NCBI RefSeq assembly: GCF_014349105.1
Contig: NZ_JACSJI010000014.1
Span: 38,906 to 102,905, forward strand
Source of the DNA: Caulobacter sp. 17J80-11
GTDB lineage: Bacteria; Pseudomonadota; Alphaproteobacteria; Caulobacterales; Caulobacteraceae
Reading direction: 5' to 3'
Length of the DNA: 64,000 nt
A program made the translations under genes and the position numbers. The notes beneath the pieces were generated by a model. It made no database searches. It was given only the letters and a program-made list of their open reading frames with translations, and was not told where the DNA came from. Positions within the stretch are counted from its first letter, which is position 1; each line of letters opens with the position of its first letter. Shown here piece by piece: positions 12,839 to 21,161 of this stretch.

Positions 12839-13753
12839 TCAGAGGCGCGTGGCCTTGACGCCGCGCTTCTTCAGCTGGGCCTGGACGCTGTCGGGGCCGG
12901 CCAGGTGGCCGCCGCCGACCGCGATCAGCTGGGTGCCCGAGCCCTTCAGGATGGTCTGGATCTGGTCGGCCCAGCGGATGTTGCGCTGGGTCAGCAGGCG
13001 GTCGTAGAGCTCCGGCGCGTCGGCCTTCATCTCGGCGTTCATCACCTTGGCGATGGTGTCGACGTCGCCGGCTTCCCAGGCCTTGGCCAGCTTGTCGAGG
13101 ATCTCGACGCCCTCCGACGCGTCGTCCAGCGACTGGACCAGGAAGTCGATCTGGTCGGCTTCCGGCAGGTCGGCGAACAGGCGGATCTGCTGCTCCATGG
13201 TCTCGAAGCCCTTGACCGTGTCGCCTTCCTTGTCGGCCTGCGCCTTGATCAGCTTGTCGACGCCGTTGTTCGGATCGAAGCCGGCGGCCTGCAGCGGGAT
13301 GACGTTGAACAGCAGGCCCGCGTACCAGGGGCGCAGCGTCTCGAGCGCGGCGGGGTTCACGCCGTACTTGGCCGCCACGGTGGCCAGCTTGGCGTTCTGC
13401 TCGGGCGTCAGCTTGGCGGACAGCGGCTTGGCCGGGTCGATGCCATACTTCTGGACCAGCGGGCCCATGGCGGCCGGATTGTCGACGTCCACCATCTCCA
13501 GCCACAGTTCGTGAGAGTCGGCGATGGCCTTTTCGATCTTGGGCGTGCGCCAGACGGTGTCGGACTTCAGCAGGTGGACGGTGCCGACCAGGTAGATGGT
13601 GGAGTCCTTGTCCTTCACGACCCAGACGGCGGGTTCGGCCTGGGCGGCGCCGGCCAGCAGGGAGGCGGAGGCGAAGACGCCCAGCGCCAGGCCGGCGGTG
13701 CGGTTGGCGATCGGGGCCGCGGCGGCGCGGACTTTGGAGAGCAGGGCGTGCAT
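12839..13753 (-). CDS. TraB/GumN family protein
   Basis: 304 residues. A signal peptide (to about residue 39, AQA-EP) precedes a TraB/GumN (Tiki-like) domain: WVVKDKDSTIYLVGTVHLLK with the conserved GTVH, LWLEMVD (acidic residue), and near the C-terminus LIAVGGGHLAGPDSVQAQLK with GGGHL.G. The family is predicted to be a metal-dependent protease; the conserved His/Glu residues are in place. Exported to the periplasm or outer face. Stands alone with its own hairpin terminator. Confidence 0.88.
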   Translation of the reverse strand: MHALLSKVRAAAAPIANRTAGLALGVFASASLLAGAAQAEPAVWVVKDKDSTIYLVGTVHLLKSDTVWRTPKIEKAIADSHELWLEMVDVDNPAAMGPLVQKYGIDPAKPLSAKLTPEQNAKLATVAAKYGVNPAALETLRPWYAGLLFNVIPLQAAGFDPNNGVDKLIKAQADKEGDTVKGFETMEQQIRLFADLPEADQIDFLVQSLDDASEGVEILDKLAKAWEAGDVDTIAKVMNAEMKADAPELYDRLLTQRNIRWADQIQTILKGSGTQLIAVGGGHLAGPDSVQAQLKKRGVKATRL

Positions 13754-13788
13754 GGCCGTGTCAGCTTTCTCGACGATGGGGACGGAAT

Positions 13789-14004
13789 TCAGGCGTTGGG
13801 GGAGGATCCGGCGGCCTCGTCCTCGAACACGGCTTCGACGGCCAGTCCGAACACGCGGGCGATCTTGAAGGCGAGCGGCAGGCTGGGATCATACTTGCCG
13901 GTCTCGATGGCGTTGACGGTCTGGCGCGAGACCCCGAGCCGCCCGGCGAGGTCCGCCTGGCTCCAGTCGCGTTCGGCGCGCAGCACCCTGAGGCGGTTCT
14001 TCAT
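13789..14004 (-). CDS. XRE-family transcriptional regulator
   Basis: 71 residues, a single helix-turn-helix: KNRLRVLRAERDWSQADLAG, LGVSRQTVNAIETGKYDPSL, then AFKIARVFGLAVEAVFE. It belongs to the small YgzD-like group often encoded with a membrane protein, exactly as here (14009-14428), with 4 bases between the genes. Probably represses its own operon; TTGTCA/TGACAA words repeat upstream of the operon (14473-14526). Confidence 0.9.
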   Translation of the reverse strand: MKNRLRVLRAERDWSQADLAGRLGVSRQTVNAIETGKYDPSLPLAFKIARVFGLAVEAVFEDEAAGSSPNA

Positions 14005-14008
14005 CGGC

Positions 14009-14428
14009 TCACCGGCGCGCCAGCCACCAGCCGGCCCAGGCCACGCCGTAGCCGACCGTCTGGCAGACGATGCAGGCCAGCACGCCGGTGGCGAACAGGC
14101 CGGCGTCGCCGGACAAAGGCGCCAGGTCGCGGAGGGGGATGGCCGGGGTGCGCTGCAGGACGATGGCGACGCCGCCGGCGAGGCCCAGGCCGATCGATCC
14201 GCCCCAGTACCAGGCGAACTTGTGGGCCTCGCGGGCGGCTTCGTCGACCGTGCGCCACCACTGCACGCAGTACTTCAGCGAGAGGCCGGCGATCCCGGCG
14301 GCGACCAGGGCCAGGCCCAGGTCGACGAAGCCGGTCGCGGCGCGCGCGTGCTGCACGGCCATGATCACGCCGGCGATCGTCGCGAGCGCCAGCGACGCGG
14401 TCAGGGCGAGGTTCGCCTTGCGGTTCAC
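14009..14428 (-). CDS. Four-helix membrane protein paired with the XRE regulator
   Basis: 139 residues with four hydrophobic segments (about 8-25, 35-52, 73-90, 108-133) and no catalytic motif. It starts at GTG 14426-14428 with GGAG upstream and is the first gene of the two-gene operon. Membrane proteins of this size next to YgzD-like regulators usually have unknown function and may sense the membrane or modulate the regulator. Confidence 0.75.
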   Translation of the reverse strand: MNRKANLALTASLALATIAGVIMAVQHARAATGFVDLGLALVAAGIAGLSLKYCVQWWRTVDEAAREAHKFAWYWGGSIGLGLAGGVAIVLQRTPAIPLRDLAPLSGDAGLFATGVLACIVCQTVGYGVAWAGWWLARR

Positions 14429-14544
14429 GGGCGGGCTCCGGGGAAAGTCATGTCAAGGCTCCTTGGCGTCGTGACAAGGAGGCTTTACAGCTTGGCGCGC
14501 GAGCGTGTCAAGCGAGCTTGTCACAATGACCAGGGTGCTTGTCT

Positions 14545-15018
14545 TCAGCCGGCCTCGACGCGCACGACCGGCTCGACCCGGACCGGCGCGGTCAGCGAAT
14601 TGGCGATGAAGCACTTCTCGTGCGCCTGCGCGTGCAGGGCCTGCGCCACGGCCGGATCGCCGGCGCGGATCGTCACCTCGGGACGCAGCACGAAGGCTTC
14701 GAAGCGGCCGCCGCCGTCGGCGTCCTCGACCATCTCGCCCTCGGCGCGGTCGACATAGGCGCTCACCGTCACCCCGTTCACGGCGCACAGGTGCAGGTAC
14801 CAGAGCTTGTGGCAGGCGCTGACCGCGCCGACCAGCAGCTCCTCCGGGTTCCAGCGGCCCGGGTCGCCCCGGAAGGCCGGGTCGGCGGAGCCCGGGATGG
14901 GCGGCTTGCCGGCGGCGGCGATCTGATGGTCGCGGTCGTAGGCGTCGTAGCGGGACGTGCCGGCGCCGCGGTCGCCGGTCCATTCCACGGTCACGGCGTA
15001 GCGGTGGGTGCGGGGCAT
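14545..15018 (-). CDS. OsmC-family peroxiredoxin-like protein
   Basis: 157 residues. OsmC/Ohr fold with both redox cysteines: one in VGAVSACHKLWYLHL and one in AHEKCFIANSL. The family reduces organic or fatty-acid hydroperoxides with a thiol donor in the cytoplasm. The ATG at 15018 is preferred because AGGAG lies 8 bases before it and the protein then starts at the first strand (MPRTHRYAVTVEWTGDRGAG); longer frames upstream lack a ribosome site. Stands alone between divergently organised neighbours. Confidence 0.88.
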   Translation of the reverse strand: MPRTHRYAVTVEWTGDRGAGTSRYDAYDRDHQIAAAGKPPIPGSADPAFRGDPGRWNPEELLVGAVSACHKLWYLHLCAVNGVTVSAYVDRAEGEMVEDADGGGRFEAFVLRPEVTIRAGDPAVAQALHAQAHEKCFIANSLTAPVRVEPVVRVEAG

Positions 15019-15122
15019 GTCGCGCTCCTGGCGGGTCGGAATGTCCCCCTGTCGCGACATAGGCCGCCGGTGTCGAGACCTTTGCGATGGACCCGGCTCC
15101 GCGGGAGCCGAGCCCACGCGAC

Positions 15123-16142
15123 CTATCGCCAGCCCCGGAAGTGCTTGGACAGCTTCAGGCCCTGGCGCTGGTAGTGCGAGCCGTCCTGGCCGTAGAGGCG
15201 GGTGGGCCGGTCGGTCAGCGGTTCGTAGACCAGCCGCGCCACCGTCTGGCCGTCCTCCAGGATGAACGGGGTCTCGCGTCCGCGCACCTCCAGCACCCCC
15301 CGCGAGCCCTGGCCGGCCGCCTCCTCGGTGCCGAAGCCCGGGTCGAAGAAGCCGGCGTAGTGGACGCGGAATTCGCCCACGGCCGGGTCGATCGGGATCA
15401 TTTCGGCCGCTTCCATGACCGGGATCTCGACCGTGTCCTTGGAGGCGAGGATGTAGAACTCGCCCGGATCCAGCAGCAGCTCGCCCCGGCGCGCCTCAAG
15501 CGGCTGCCAGTAGTCGCTGGGGTCGTGGCCGTCCTCGTGGTCCAGGTCGACGACCGGCGCGTGTCGGCGGGCGCGGAAGCCGACCAGCTCGCCGGTCAGG
15601 TCGACGCCGACGTCGCGCACCGACAGGCGCGGCGGATTGCCCGCCTTCAGGCGCAGCTGGTTCATGCGCGTGCCGGTGCGGGCCAGCACCGAGAAGGTCT
15701 GGGGCGCGATCTCCATGTAGAGCGGGCCCTCGTAGCCGGCCTCGACGTCGTCGAAGGCGCGGCCGCGGTCGGTCAGCAGGCGCACGAAGACGTCGACCCG
15801 GCCCGTGGAGCTCTTCGGGTTGGCGCGGGCGCACACGCCCGGCGGCAGAGCCACGCGCTCCTGCAGTTCGGCGATGTAGACGCAGCCGCGCTCGAACACC
15901 GCGCCCTTGGTCAGGTCCAGCTCGTGCATGGCCACGTCGGGCACGCGCTCCAGCACGCGCCGGGCGCCCGGCAGGAAGGAGGCGCGCACGCGCCAGGCGC
16001 GCGCGCCGAGCCTCAGGTCGAGGCTGGCCGGCTGCACCTGGTCGGAATCGAACGGCGTCTGGGAGGTGATCGCGCCCTGGGCGATCAGGTCCTCGATGGA
16101 TTGGCAGGGGAGAATCCCCGCCGAGTGGGCGTGAACGGTCAT
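15123..16142 (-). CDS. dcd: 2'-deoxycytidine 5'-triphosphate deaminase
   Basis: 339 residues, about twice the ~190 of the classical enzyme and typical of the alphaproteobacterial DCD family. Two related dUTPase-like halves are visible, the first with QPASLDLRLGARAWRV and NPKSSTGRVDVFVRLL (substrate-binding SSxGR), the second with ELLLDPGEFYILASKDT and FGTEEAAGQGSRGVLEVRG. The enzyme makes dUTP from dCTP for thymidylate synthesis. It lies divergent from apaG with about 100 bases between starts. Confidence 0.9.
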   Translation of the reverse strand: MTVHAHSAGILPCQSIEDLIAQGAITSQTPFDSDQVQPASLDLRLGARAWRVRASFLPGARRVLERVPDVAMHELDLTKGAVFERGCVYIAELQERVALPPGVCARANPKSSTGRVDVFVRLLTDRGRAFDDVEAGYEGPLYMEIAPQTFSVLARTGTRMNQLRLKAGNPPRLSVRDVGVDLTGELVGFRARRHAPVVDLDHEDGHDPSDYWQPLEARRGELLLDPGEFYILASKDTVEIPVMEAAEMIPIDPAVGEFRVHYAGFFDPGFGTEEAAGQGSRGVLEVRGRETPFILEDGQTVARLVYEPLTDRPTRLYGQDGSHYQRQGLKLSKHFRGWR

Positions 16143-16244
16143 CGGGGGGACCCTCGCCGAGGCGAGGCGTTCGGGCAAGCCCCGCACGCGGCGAAAGGCG
16201 CAGGCCGCTTGACCGCCGCCGCGGGTCTCTCGATCTAACGGGGG

Positions 16245-16643
16245 ATGAGTCACGTTTACGAAGCGCAGACCCGGGGCCTGGTGGTCCGGGTCTCCCCCGA
16301 GTACCTGCCCGAACATTCCGACCCCGAGGCCGGGCGCTGGTTCTGGGCCTACACCATCGAGCTCGAGAACCGCGGCGAGGACGTCGTGCAGCTGATCTCC
16401 CGACACTGGGTGATCACCGACGCGCGCGGCAAGGTCGAGGAGGTCGAGGGCCTGGGCGTGGTCGGCGAGCAGCCGATCCTGAACCCGGGCGAAGCCTACC
16501 GCTACACCTCCGGCTGCGCGCTGGAGACCACCTCGGGCGTGATGGTCGGGACCTACCGCATGGAGGTGGACGGCGGCTGGTTCGACGCCGCTATACCGGC
16601 CTTTTCGCTGGACCTGCCGGGCCTGCGCCGCACGGTGAACTGA
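16245..16643 (+). CDS. apaG: ApaG domain protein
   Basis: 132 residues, the usual ApaG length. Immunoglobulin-like ApaG fold with WFWAYTIELENRGEDVVQLI, SRHWVITDARGKVEEVEG, GVVGEQPILNPGEAYRYTSG and MVGTYRME. The protein is linked to cobalt/magnesium homeostasis and diadenosine tetraphosphate metabolism in enterobacteria, though the biochemical role is uncertain. The start at 16245 directly follows a G-run (AACGGGGG), which is close for a ribosome site. Monocistronic. Confidence 0.92.
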   Translation: MSHVYEAQTRGLVVRVSPEYLPEHSDPEAGRWFWAYTIELENRGEDVVQLISRHWVITDARGKVEEVEGLGVVGEQPILNPGEAYRYTSGCALETTSGVMVGTYRMEVDGGWFDAAIPAFSLDLPGLRRTVN

Positions 16644-16767
16644 GGCCCCTAGGCCCCGTGGTTCTATGCCCTTAGGTCCGGAAGAACAGGGAACGGCGGG
16701 GTAGGCGCCGCGTTCGCTTCTGTGGGGCGGACGCATCGCAGAGCCCGTTGGGCTCAGGAGGCGCCAA

Positions 16768-17157
16768 ATGCGACGGAAGGCCCTTTTGGGCGTCGTCGTC
16801 GCCGCGGTTCTCCCGCTGGCCATACCTGCGACCAGCTACAGCCAGACGCCGGCTCCCGCGCCGGCGCCCGTAAGGAAGCCTCAGGCGACAAACATCCAGC
16901 CGCAGTGGAAGGTTCAGCCGACGCCCGCGCCGGCGCCGGCGGTCGAGCCCGCGGCCCCGCAGGTCACCGCGCCGGCCACGCGCGGCTACACCACCAGCGA
17001 GTTCGAGGAGCTGCTGAAGCCGACCGAGTGGCCGCGGGTGGATCCGATCCGGGGCAATCCGAACACCAATCCGCAGCGCCAGGACAACGACTACGGCCTG
17101 GACTCGGCGCCGGCCTATGAATCGACCCGCCCGGAAAACCCGCTGGGACCCTACTGA
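16768..17157 (+). CDS. Proline/alanine-rich secreted protein
   Basis: 129 residues. A signal peptide (MRRKALLGVVVAAVLPLAIP, cleavage near SYS-QT) is followed by Pro/Ala-rich spacers (TPAPAPAPV, PTPAPAPAVEPAAP) and an acidic, Asn-rich C-terminal part (YTTSEFEELLKPTEWPRVDP, then NPNTNPQRQDNDYG). It looks like a periplasmic or cell-wall-spanning linker protein without catalytic motifs. AGGAGG lies 9 bases upstream of the ATG. Its last 7 bases overlap the end of the convergent mltB gene. Confidence 0.7.
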   Translation: MRRKALLGVVVAAVLPLAIPATSYSQTPAPAPAPVRKPQATNIQPQWKVQPTPAPAPAVEPAAPQVTAPATRGYTTSEFEELLKPTEWPRVDPIRGNPNTNPQRQDNDYGLDSAPAYESTRPENPLGPY

Positions 17158-18446
17158 GGCGCGCCGGCCGCCGGCAGGGCGGCTTGGGCCCGCAGCCGGC
17201 CGACCAGCTCGGCGGTGAGGTAGCCGTCGGCGACCAGGCCGTTGGACTTCTGCCAGGCGCGCAGCGCCGTGCGGGTGCCGGCCCCGATCACCCCGTCAAC
17301 GCCGCCCGGGTCGAAGCCGAGCTGGGCGAGGGCCTGCTGGGCGGCGTAGCGGTCGTCCTTCGACAGCGGCTGCTCGACCGGCCAGGCGCGGCTCAGCCCC
17401 GGCTTGCCCTGCATGCGGTCGGCCAGTTGGCCGATGGCGAGCGCGTAGGCGACCGAGTTGTTGTACTTGCGGATCACGAAGTGGTTCGGGAACAGCAGGA
17501 AGGCTGGGCCCTGCGCGCCGGCCGGCAGCAGCAGGCTGGCCTGGGCGGCCTGGTCCTTGGCGGTCCAGTAGCTGCCGTCGGCGCGCTTCACGCCGCGCGC
17601 GCCCCACTCGGACGGGGTCAGCTTGTCGCTCTCGGCGACCGAATAGTCGAAGCCCGCCGGCAGGGTGACTTCCACCGCCCAGCTTTCGCCCGGACGCCAG
17701 CCGGCGGTGGCCAGCAGGTTGGCGGCCGAGGCCAGCGCGTCGGCGTCGGAGGTCCAGATGTTCGGCCGGCCGTCGCCGTCGAAGTCCTGGGCCAGCTTCA
17801 GATAGTTTTCGGGGATGAACTGGGTCTGGCCCATCGCCCCCGCCCACGAGCCGGTCAGGCGCGAGCGCGGGATGCCGTGGTCGCGGATGATGGTCAGCGC
17901 GTCCAGCAGCTGGCCCTCGGCCCAGTCGCGGCGGCGGCCGTCCCAGGCCAGGGTCGCGAAGGCGCGCACCACGTCGAAGTCGCCCTGCACCTTTCCGAAG
18001 GCGCTCTCCTGGGCCCAGATGCCGATCAGGATCTCGATCGGCACGCCGTAGCGCTGCTCGATCGGCCCGGCCCAGCCGGAGGTGTCGCGGCGGCGCACGC
18101 CTTCGGCGACCCGGTCGGCGCTGACCGCGGTCTGGACGTAGCTGCCGATCGGCTTGGAGAATTCGGGTTGCTTGCGGTCCAGCGCGACGATGCGGTCGTT
18201 GGGCGTCAGGCCGCCCAGCTCGCGTTCCAAGAAGGCGCGGTCGAAGCCCTTGGCCGTCGCACGGCTGATGAAGTCGTCCTTCCAGGCCAGGAAGGAGGCG
18301 GGCGCGGCGGCGGGCGCGGCCGGGACCGGGGCTTCGGCGGCCGGGGGAATCGGGGCGGCCGGAGTCGGCGGCGGAACCGGGGTCGTGGAGGTGACCGCGG
18401 GGGCGCAGGCGCTGAGCAGCAGCGGCAGAAGAAGGCGGCGACGCAT
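17151..18446 (-). CDS. mltB: Lytic murein transglycosylase (MltB-like) with peptidoglycan-binding domain
   Basis: 431 residues. The start is lipoprotein-like (MRRRLLLPLLLSACA), followed by a Pro/Ala linker to about residue 50, then an SLT_2/MltB domain: VPIEILIGIWAQESAFGKVQ with catalytic Glu in QES, AMGQTQFIPENYLKLAQDFD (GQTQFIP) and WTSDADALASAANLL. At the C-terminus is a PG_binding_1 domain (QALAQLGFDPGGVDGVIGAG, TRTALRAWQKSNGL). It cleaves the glycan strand to 1,6-anhydro-MurNAc in the periplasm, probably anchored to the outer membrane. Confidence 0.93.
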   Translation of the reverse strand: MRRRLLLPLLLSACAPAVTSTTPVPPPTPAAPIPPAAEAPVPAAPAAAPASFLAWKDDFISRATAKGFDRAFLERELGGLTPNDRIVALDRKQPEFSKPIGSYVQTAVSADRVAEGVRRRDTSGWAGPIEQRYGVPIEILIGIWAQESAFGKVQGDFDVVRAFATLAWDGRRRDWAEGQLLDALTIIRDHGIPRSRLTGSWAGAMGQTQFIPENYLKLAQDFDGDGRPNIWTSDADALASAANLLATAGWRPGESWAVEVTLPAGFDYSVAESDKLTPSEWGARGVKRADGSYWTAKDQAAQASLLLPAGAQGPAFLLFPNHFVIRKYNNSVAYALAIGQLADRMQGKPGLSRAWPVEQPLSKDDRYAAQQALAQLGFDPGGVDGVIGAGTRTALRAWQKSNGLVADGYLTAELVGRLRAQAALPAAGAPQ

Positions 18447-18647
18447 GGTTAAGACCCTAACCGCGGATGCGGCGGCGCTTCAATCACAAGGCCGCGAACG
18501 GTTGCGGCATAAAGGCGGGGTTGCAGCAACGGCGCCACGGCCCCGCCGGCGTTGACTCTCGCGCCGCCCGCCCCTATACCCGCGCGCTCATCCCGCTCGG
18601 CGCTGCAAAGGCGACGGCGGGTTCCTGTTTTTTGAGGCGCGAGAACG

Positions 18648-18773
18648 ATGAAGGTCCGCAGCTCCCTGAAGTCGCTGAAAACCCGTCACCGGGACTGCAA
18701 GGTCGTGCGCCGTAAAGGCCGCGTCTACGTGATCAACAAGACCGACCCGCGCTTCAAGGCCAAGCAGGGCTGA
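18648..18773 (+). CDS. rpmJ: 50S ribosomal protein L36
   Basis: 41 residues ([20 protein letters not shown], then [20 protein letters not shown] plus Gly). This is the alphaproteobacterial type that ends in KARQG/KAKQG and keeps only part of the zinc-ligand set (one Cys, no CC pair), so it is the zinc-independent form. GAGG lies about 12 bases before the ATG. It stands alone, followed at once by a strong terminator. Confidence 0.95.
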   Translation: MKVRSSLKSLKTRHRDCKVVRRKGRVYVINKTDPRFKAKQG

Positions 18774-18814
18774 GATCGCTCGCGCGCTACGGCGCGCGTG
18801 ACCGGGATCGAACA

Positions 18815-18842
18815 GGCCGCGGGCTGACGCTCGCGGCCTTTT
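18815..18842 (+). terminator. Rho-independent terminator of rpmJ
   Basis: GGCCGCGGGC and GCTCGCGGCC (one mismatch) around TGAC, followed by TTTT at 18839-18842. Confidence 0.8.
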
Positions 18843-18861
18843 CGCGTTTCCAATCCGTCGC

Positions 18862-19326
18862 TCAGCGGCAGGGCCGCACCCGGCCGTCGCGATCGACCCA
18901 GGTGTCGGTGCGCGGGTCGTAGTCCCGGTACTGGGAATAGCAGTAGTCGACATGCCGCGGGTCGGGGCGGGGGCCGACGCCGTCGCCCACGCCCTTCCAG
19001 CGGTTGGCGCCCGAGCCTGTGTCGTAGCCGTCGCCCCAGCCGTCCGAATAGCCGTCGCGATAGCCGTGCCGGTAGGCGCGGCGGTCATAGCCGTAGCCGC
19101 GGCCGTATCGCCCGTCGCCGACATAGTCGTACGCGCCGCCGCGGTCGTCGTAGGTGTAGCCGCGCGCCTTGCAGTGCCCGCGCGTCGACCAGTAGTCGCA
19201 CGTCGATCTGTGGCCGTAGTCGTCCGCTTCGATCTGATCGACGTAGCCGCCGGCGATCGCCGGGAACGCGCTCAGGCTGGCGCTCAGGCCCAGGGCCGCC
19301 GCGGCGGCGGCCAGCGTCATGCGCAT
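18862..19326 (-). CDS. BA14K-like secreted protein
   Basis: 154 residues. A signal peptide (to about residue 25, AIA-GG) is followed by a Tyr/Gly/Asp-rich low-complexity centre (DGRYGRGYGYDRRAYRHGYR). The C-terminal motif HVDYCYSQYRDYDPRTDTWV, then a final RPC, is that of BA14K-family proteins ('YC...YrSYDp.tgtf....G....C'). These are small exported alphaproteobacterial proteins, immunoreactive in Brucella, of unknown function. Four cysteines suggest disulfides. Confidence 0.75.
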   Translation of the reverse strand: MRMTLAAAAAALGLSASLSAFPAIAGGYVDQIEADDYGHRSTCDYWSTRGHCKARGYTYDDRGGAYDYVGDGRYGRGYGYDRRAYRHGYRDGYSDGWGDGYDTGSGANRWKGVGDGVGPRPDPRHVDYCYSQYRDYDPRTDTWVDRDGRVRPCR

Positions 19327-19417
19327 GGGAAAGCTCCTCCGGTCCGTCCCGAAGAAGAATAACGCCGGTACGCGGAGTTTGGGTCCCGCTTCGACAGCAA
19401 AGCTTCGTGATCGCCGT

Positions 19418-19448
19418 CTTCCCTTCTCCCGCGAGGGGAGAAGGGAAG
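19418..19448. repeat. Palindromic repeat after the M23 peptidase gene
   Basis: Perfect 13-bp arms CTTCCCTTCTCCC/GGGAGAAGGGAAG with a GCGAG loop, 2 bases beyond the stop at 19451. The CCTTCTCCC...GGGAGAAGG core recurs at 48419-48585 and 54310-54331, so it is a dispersed repeat that may also act as an mRNA 3' stabiliser or terminator. Confidence 0.75.
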
Positions 19449-19450
19449 CC

Positions 19451-20854
19451 TTAGCCGCGGCGTGAAGCGCGTTCGGCCGGGCGCAGGGCCTCGGTGTCGG
19501 CGGCGGCGGTCTTCAGGGTCTCGCCGCCCTCGTCGACGTGGTTGCGCTTCTTGGCGATCAGGGCGTCGATGCGCGCCTTCTGCATCTTGAACGCCGCCAG
19601 GTCGCGGCCGCCCAGGATGGTGCCCTGGGGCACCTTGGCGCCCTTCGGGTTGACGCGCTTGCCCTGGAACCAGACCTCGTGGTGCAGGTGCGGGCCGGTC
19701 GAGCGGCCGGTGGTGCCGACATAGCCGATCAGCTGGCCCTGGCGGACCCGGGTACCGGCCTTGATGCCCGCGCCGAAGCGCGACATGTGGGCATAGCCGG
19801 TCTCCCACCCGCCGGAGTGGCGGATGCGCACCCAGTTGCCGTAGCCGCCCCAGCGGCGCGCCTCGACCACGACGCCGTCGCCGGCGGCCAGGATCGGGGT
19901 GCCGGTGCCGGCCGCGAAGTCGATGCCCTGGTGCATCTTGGCGTAGCCCAGGATCGGGTGGCGGCGCATGCCGAAGCCCGAGCTCATGCGCGCGCCGTCG
20001 ACCGGGGTGCGCAGCAGGAAGCCGCGAATGTTCTTGCCGGTCTCGTCGAAGTACTGGGGCGTCGAGCTGCCCGACGGGGTGAAGCGGTAGAAGCGGGCCG
20101 GGCCGCCCTTGGCGTCGATCTCGGCGAACAGCAGATCGCCTGTCTCGATGGTGCGGCCGCTCTCGGTGACCTTGCGGTCGAACACCATGGTGAAGCCGTC
20201 GCCGGCCTTGATGTCGCGGCTGAAGTCCAGCTTGTGGGAGAACAGCTTGACCGTCTGGCCGACAACCTTGGAGTTGGCCCCCAGCGCCGCGGCCGAGGCG
20301 GACAGCGAGCCATGGATTTCGCCGTCGGCGACCGTGGTCTCGTCGGAAATCTTCTCTTCCAGCTCGCGCAGCTTCATCGCGCCGTCGAAGCTGCGCGACA
20401 GGGTCAGCGACTTGGCCGGGCCGGTGCGCATGGTCAGGCCGATCAGGCGCGCGGAGCCGCCGCGGCCTTCGCGCGGCTTGGCGATGGCGGCCTCGAAGGC
20501 GAGGCCCGCCTTGACGTTGACGGTGTCGACGGCGCTGGCCAGGGCCTGAACGGCCGCGCTGGCGTCTTCGGCCGGCACGCCGGTGCGGCGCACGGCGTCC
20601 TCGAGCGTTTCGCCGCGACGCACCTTCACCGGCACGCTTTCCGGCCGGTCCAGGCCGGGGCGCGTCTCCGCCGAGGCGAAGGCCTGGGCTTCCAGCGCCG
20701 ACAGCGCGGCGGCGGTCAGCGGCGGCTTCGGCTCTTCGACGTCGAAGGGCTGGAACACGCGCCACGTCAGGGCGGCCACCGCGATCGCGGCCGCGGCCGT
20801 GAGCACGTGGGGCGCGAAGCGCAGCGGTCGGCGGCGTGGATCGAACTGAGCCAT
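19451..20854 (-). CDS. M23 family metallopeptidase (LytM/DipM-like)
   Basis: 467 residues. An N-terminal cytoplasmic stub and one transmembrane helix (VLTAAAAIAVAALTWRVFQP, about 15-38) precede a LysM/OapA-like region (PVKVRRGETLEDAVRRTGVP), a linker domain, and an M23 domain with the zinc motifs: FGMRRHPILGYAKMHQGIDF (H...D) and GPHLHHEVW (HxH). It is a periplasmic, membrane-anchored endopeptidase that cuts peptidoglycan cross-bridges or activates amidases. The ATG at 20854 has GGGG 5 bases upstream. It is followed directly by a palindromic repeat. Confidence 0.92.
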   Translation of the reverse strand: MAQFDPRRRPLRFAPHVLTAAAAIAVAALTWRVFQPFDVEEPKPPLTAAALSALEAQAFASAETRPGLDRPESVPVKVRRGETLEDAVRRTGVPAEDASAAVQALASAVDTVNVKAGLAFEAAIAKPREGRGGSARLIGLTMRTGPAKSLTLSRSFDGAMKLRELEEKISDETTVADGEIHGSLSASAAALGANSKVVGQTVKLFSHKLDFSRDIKAGDGFTMVFDRKVTESGRTIETGDLLFAEIDAKGGPARFYRFTPSGSSTPQYFDETGKNIRGFLLRTPVDGARMSSGFGMRRHPILGYAKMHQGIDFAAGTGTPILAAGDGVVVEARRWGGYGNWVRIRHSGGWETGYAHMSRFGAGIKAGTRVRQGQLIGYVGTTGRSTGPHLHHEVWFQGKRVNPKGAKVPQGTILGGRDLAAFKMQKARIDALIAKKRNHVDEGGETLKTAAADTEALRPAERASRRG

Positions 20855-20953
20855 CGGTCCCCGTCGGCTAACGGCCCCGCGTTCGGCGGCGGCCTTCACT
20901 GAAAATCGGACTACGGTATCCCGTCCAGGTTACCGTCGGATGGAAGCATGGCG

Positions 20954-20995
20954 TTTAGAAACCGTTAACCGCAAGGCTTTTTTGAAGTTAACGGT
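20954..20995. promoter_or_regulatory. Dyad and CtrA-like site between the M23 and YdbH genes
   Basis: The 307-base gap 20855-21161 holds a perfect nine-base inverted pair ACCGTTAAC (20961-20969) and GTTAACGGT (20987-20995), and TTTA-N7-TTAA (20954-20968), one base off the CtrA consensus TTAA-N7-TTAA. It could serve either divergent gene. The rest of the gap shows nothing I can name. Confidence 0.45.
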
Positions 20996-21161
20996 GGTGT
21001 TTGCTGCCTTTTCGCGTGAAGGGCGAGCCACCCGCTTCCACGTACATTGATGGACCAAACCGCTCGACGGCGCGCGGGACACGCCGTCGCAGGGGCTATA
21101 TGGTGCCGCTTGAACGGTTCGTGCGTTACCATTCCGCCCGAATTGAGGACCTCCCGCGGCC

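Noticed and set aside
20954..20968. Canonical CtrA box
   Set aside because: One half-site is TTTA instead of TTAA; kept only as a CtrA-like candidate.
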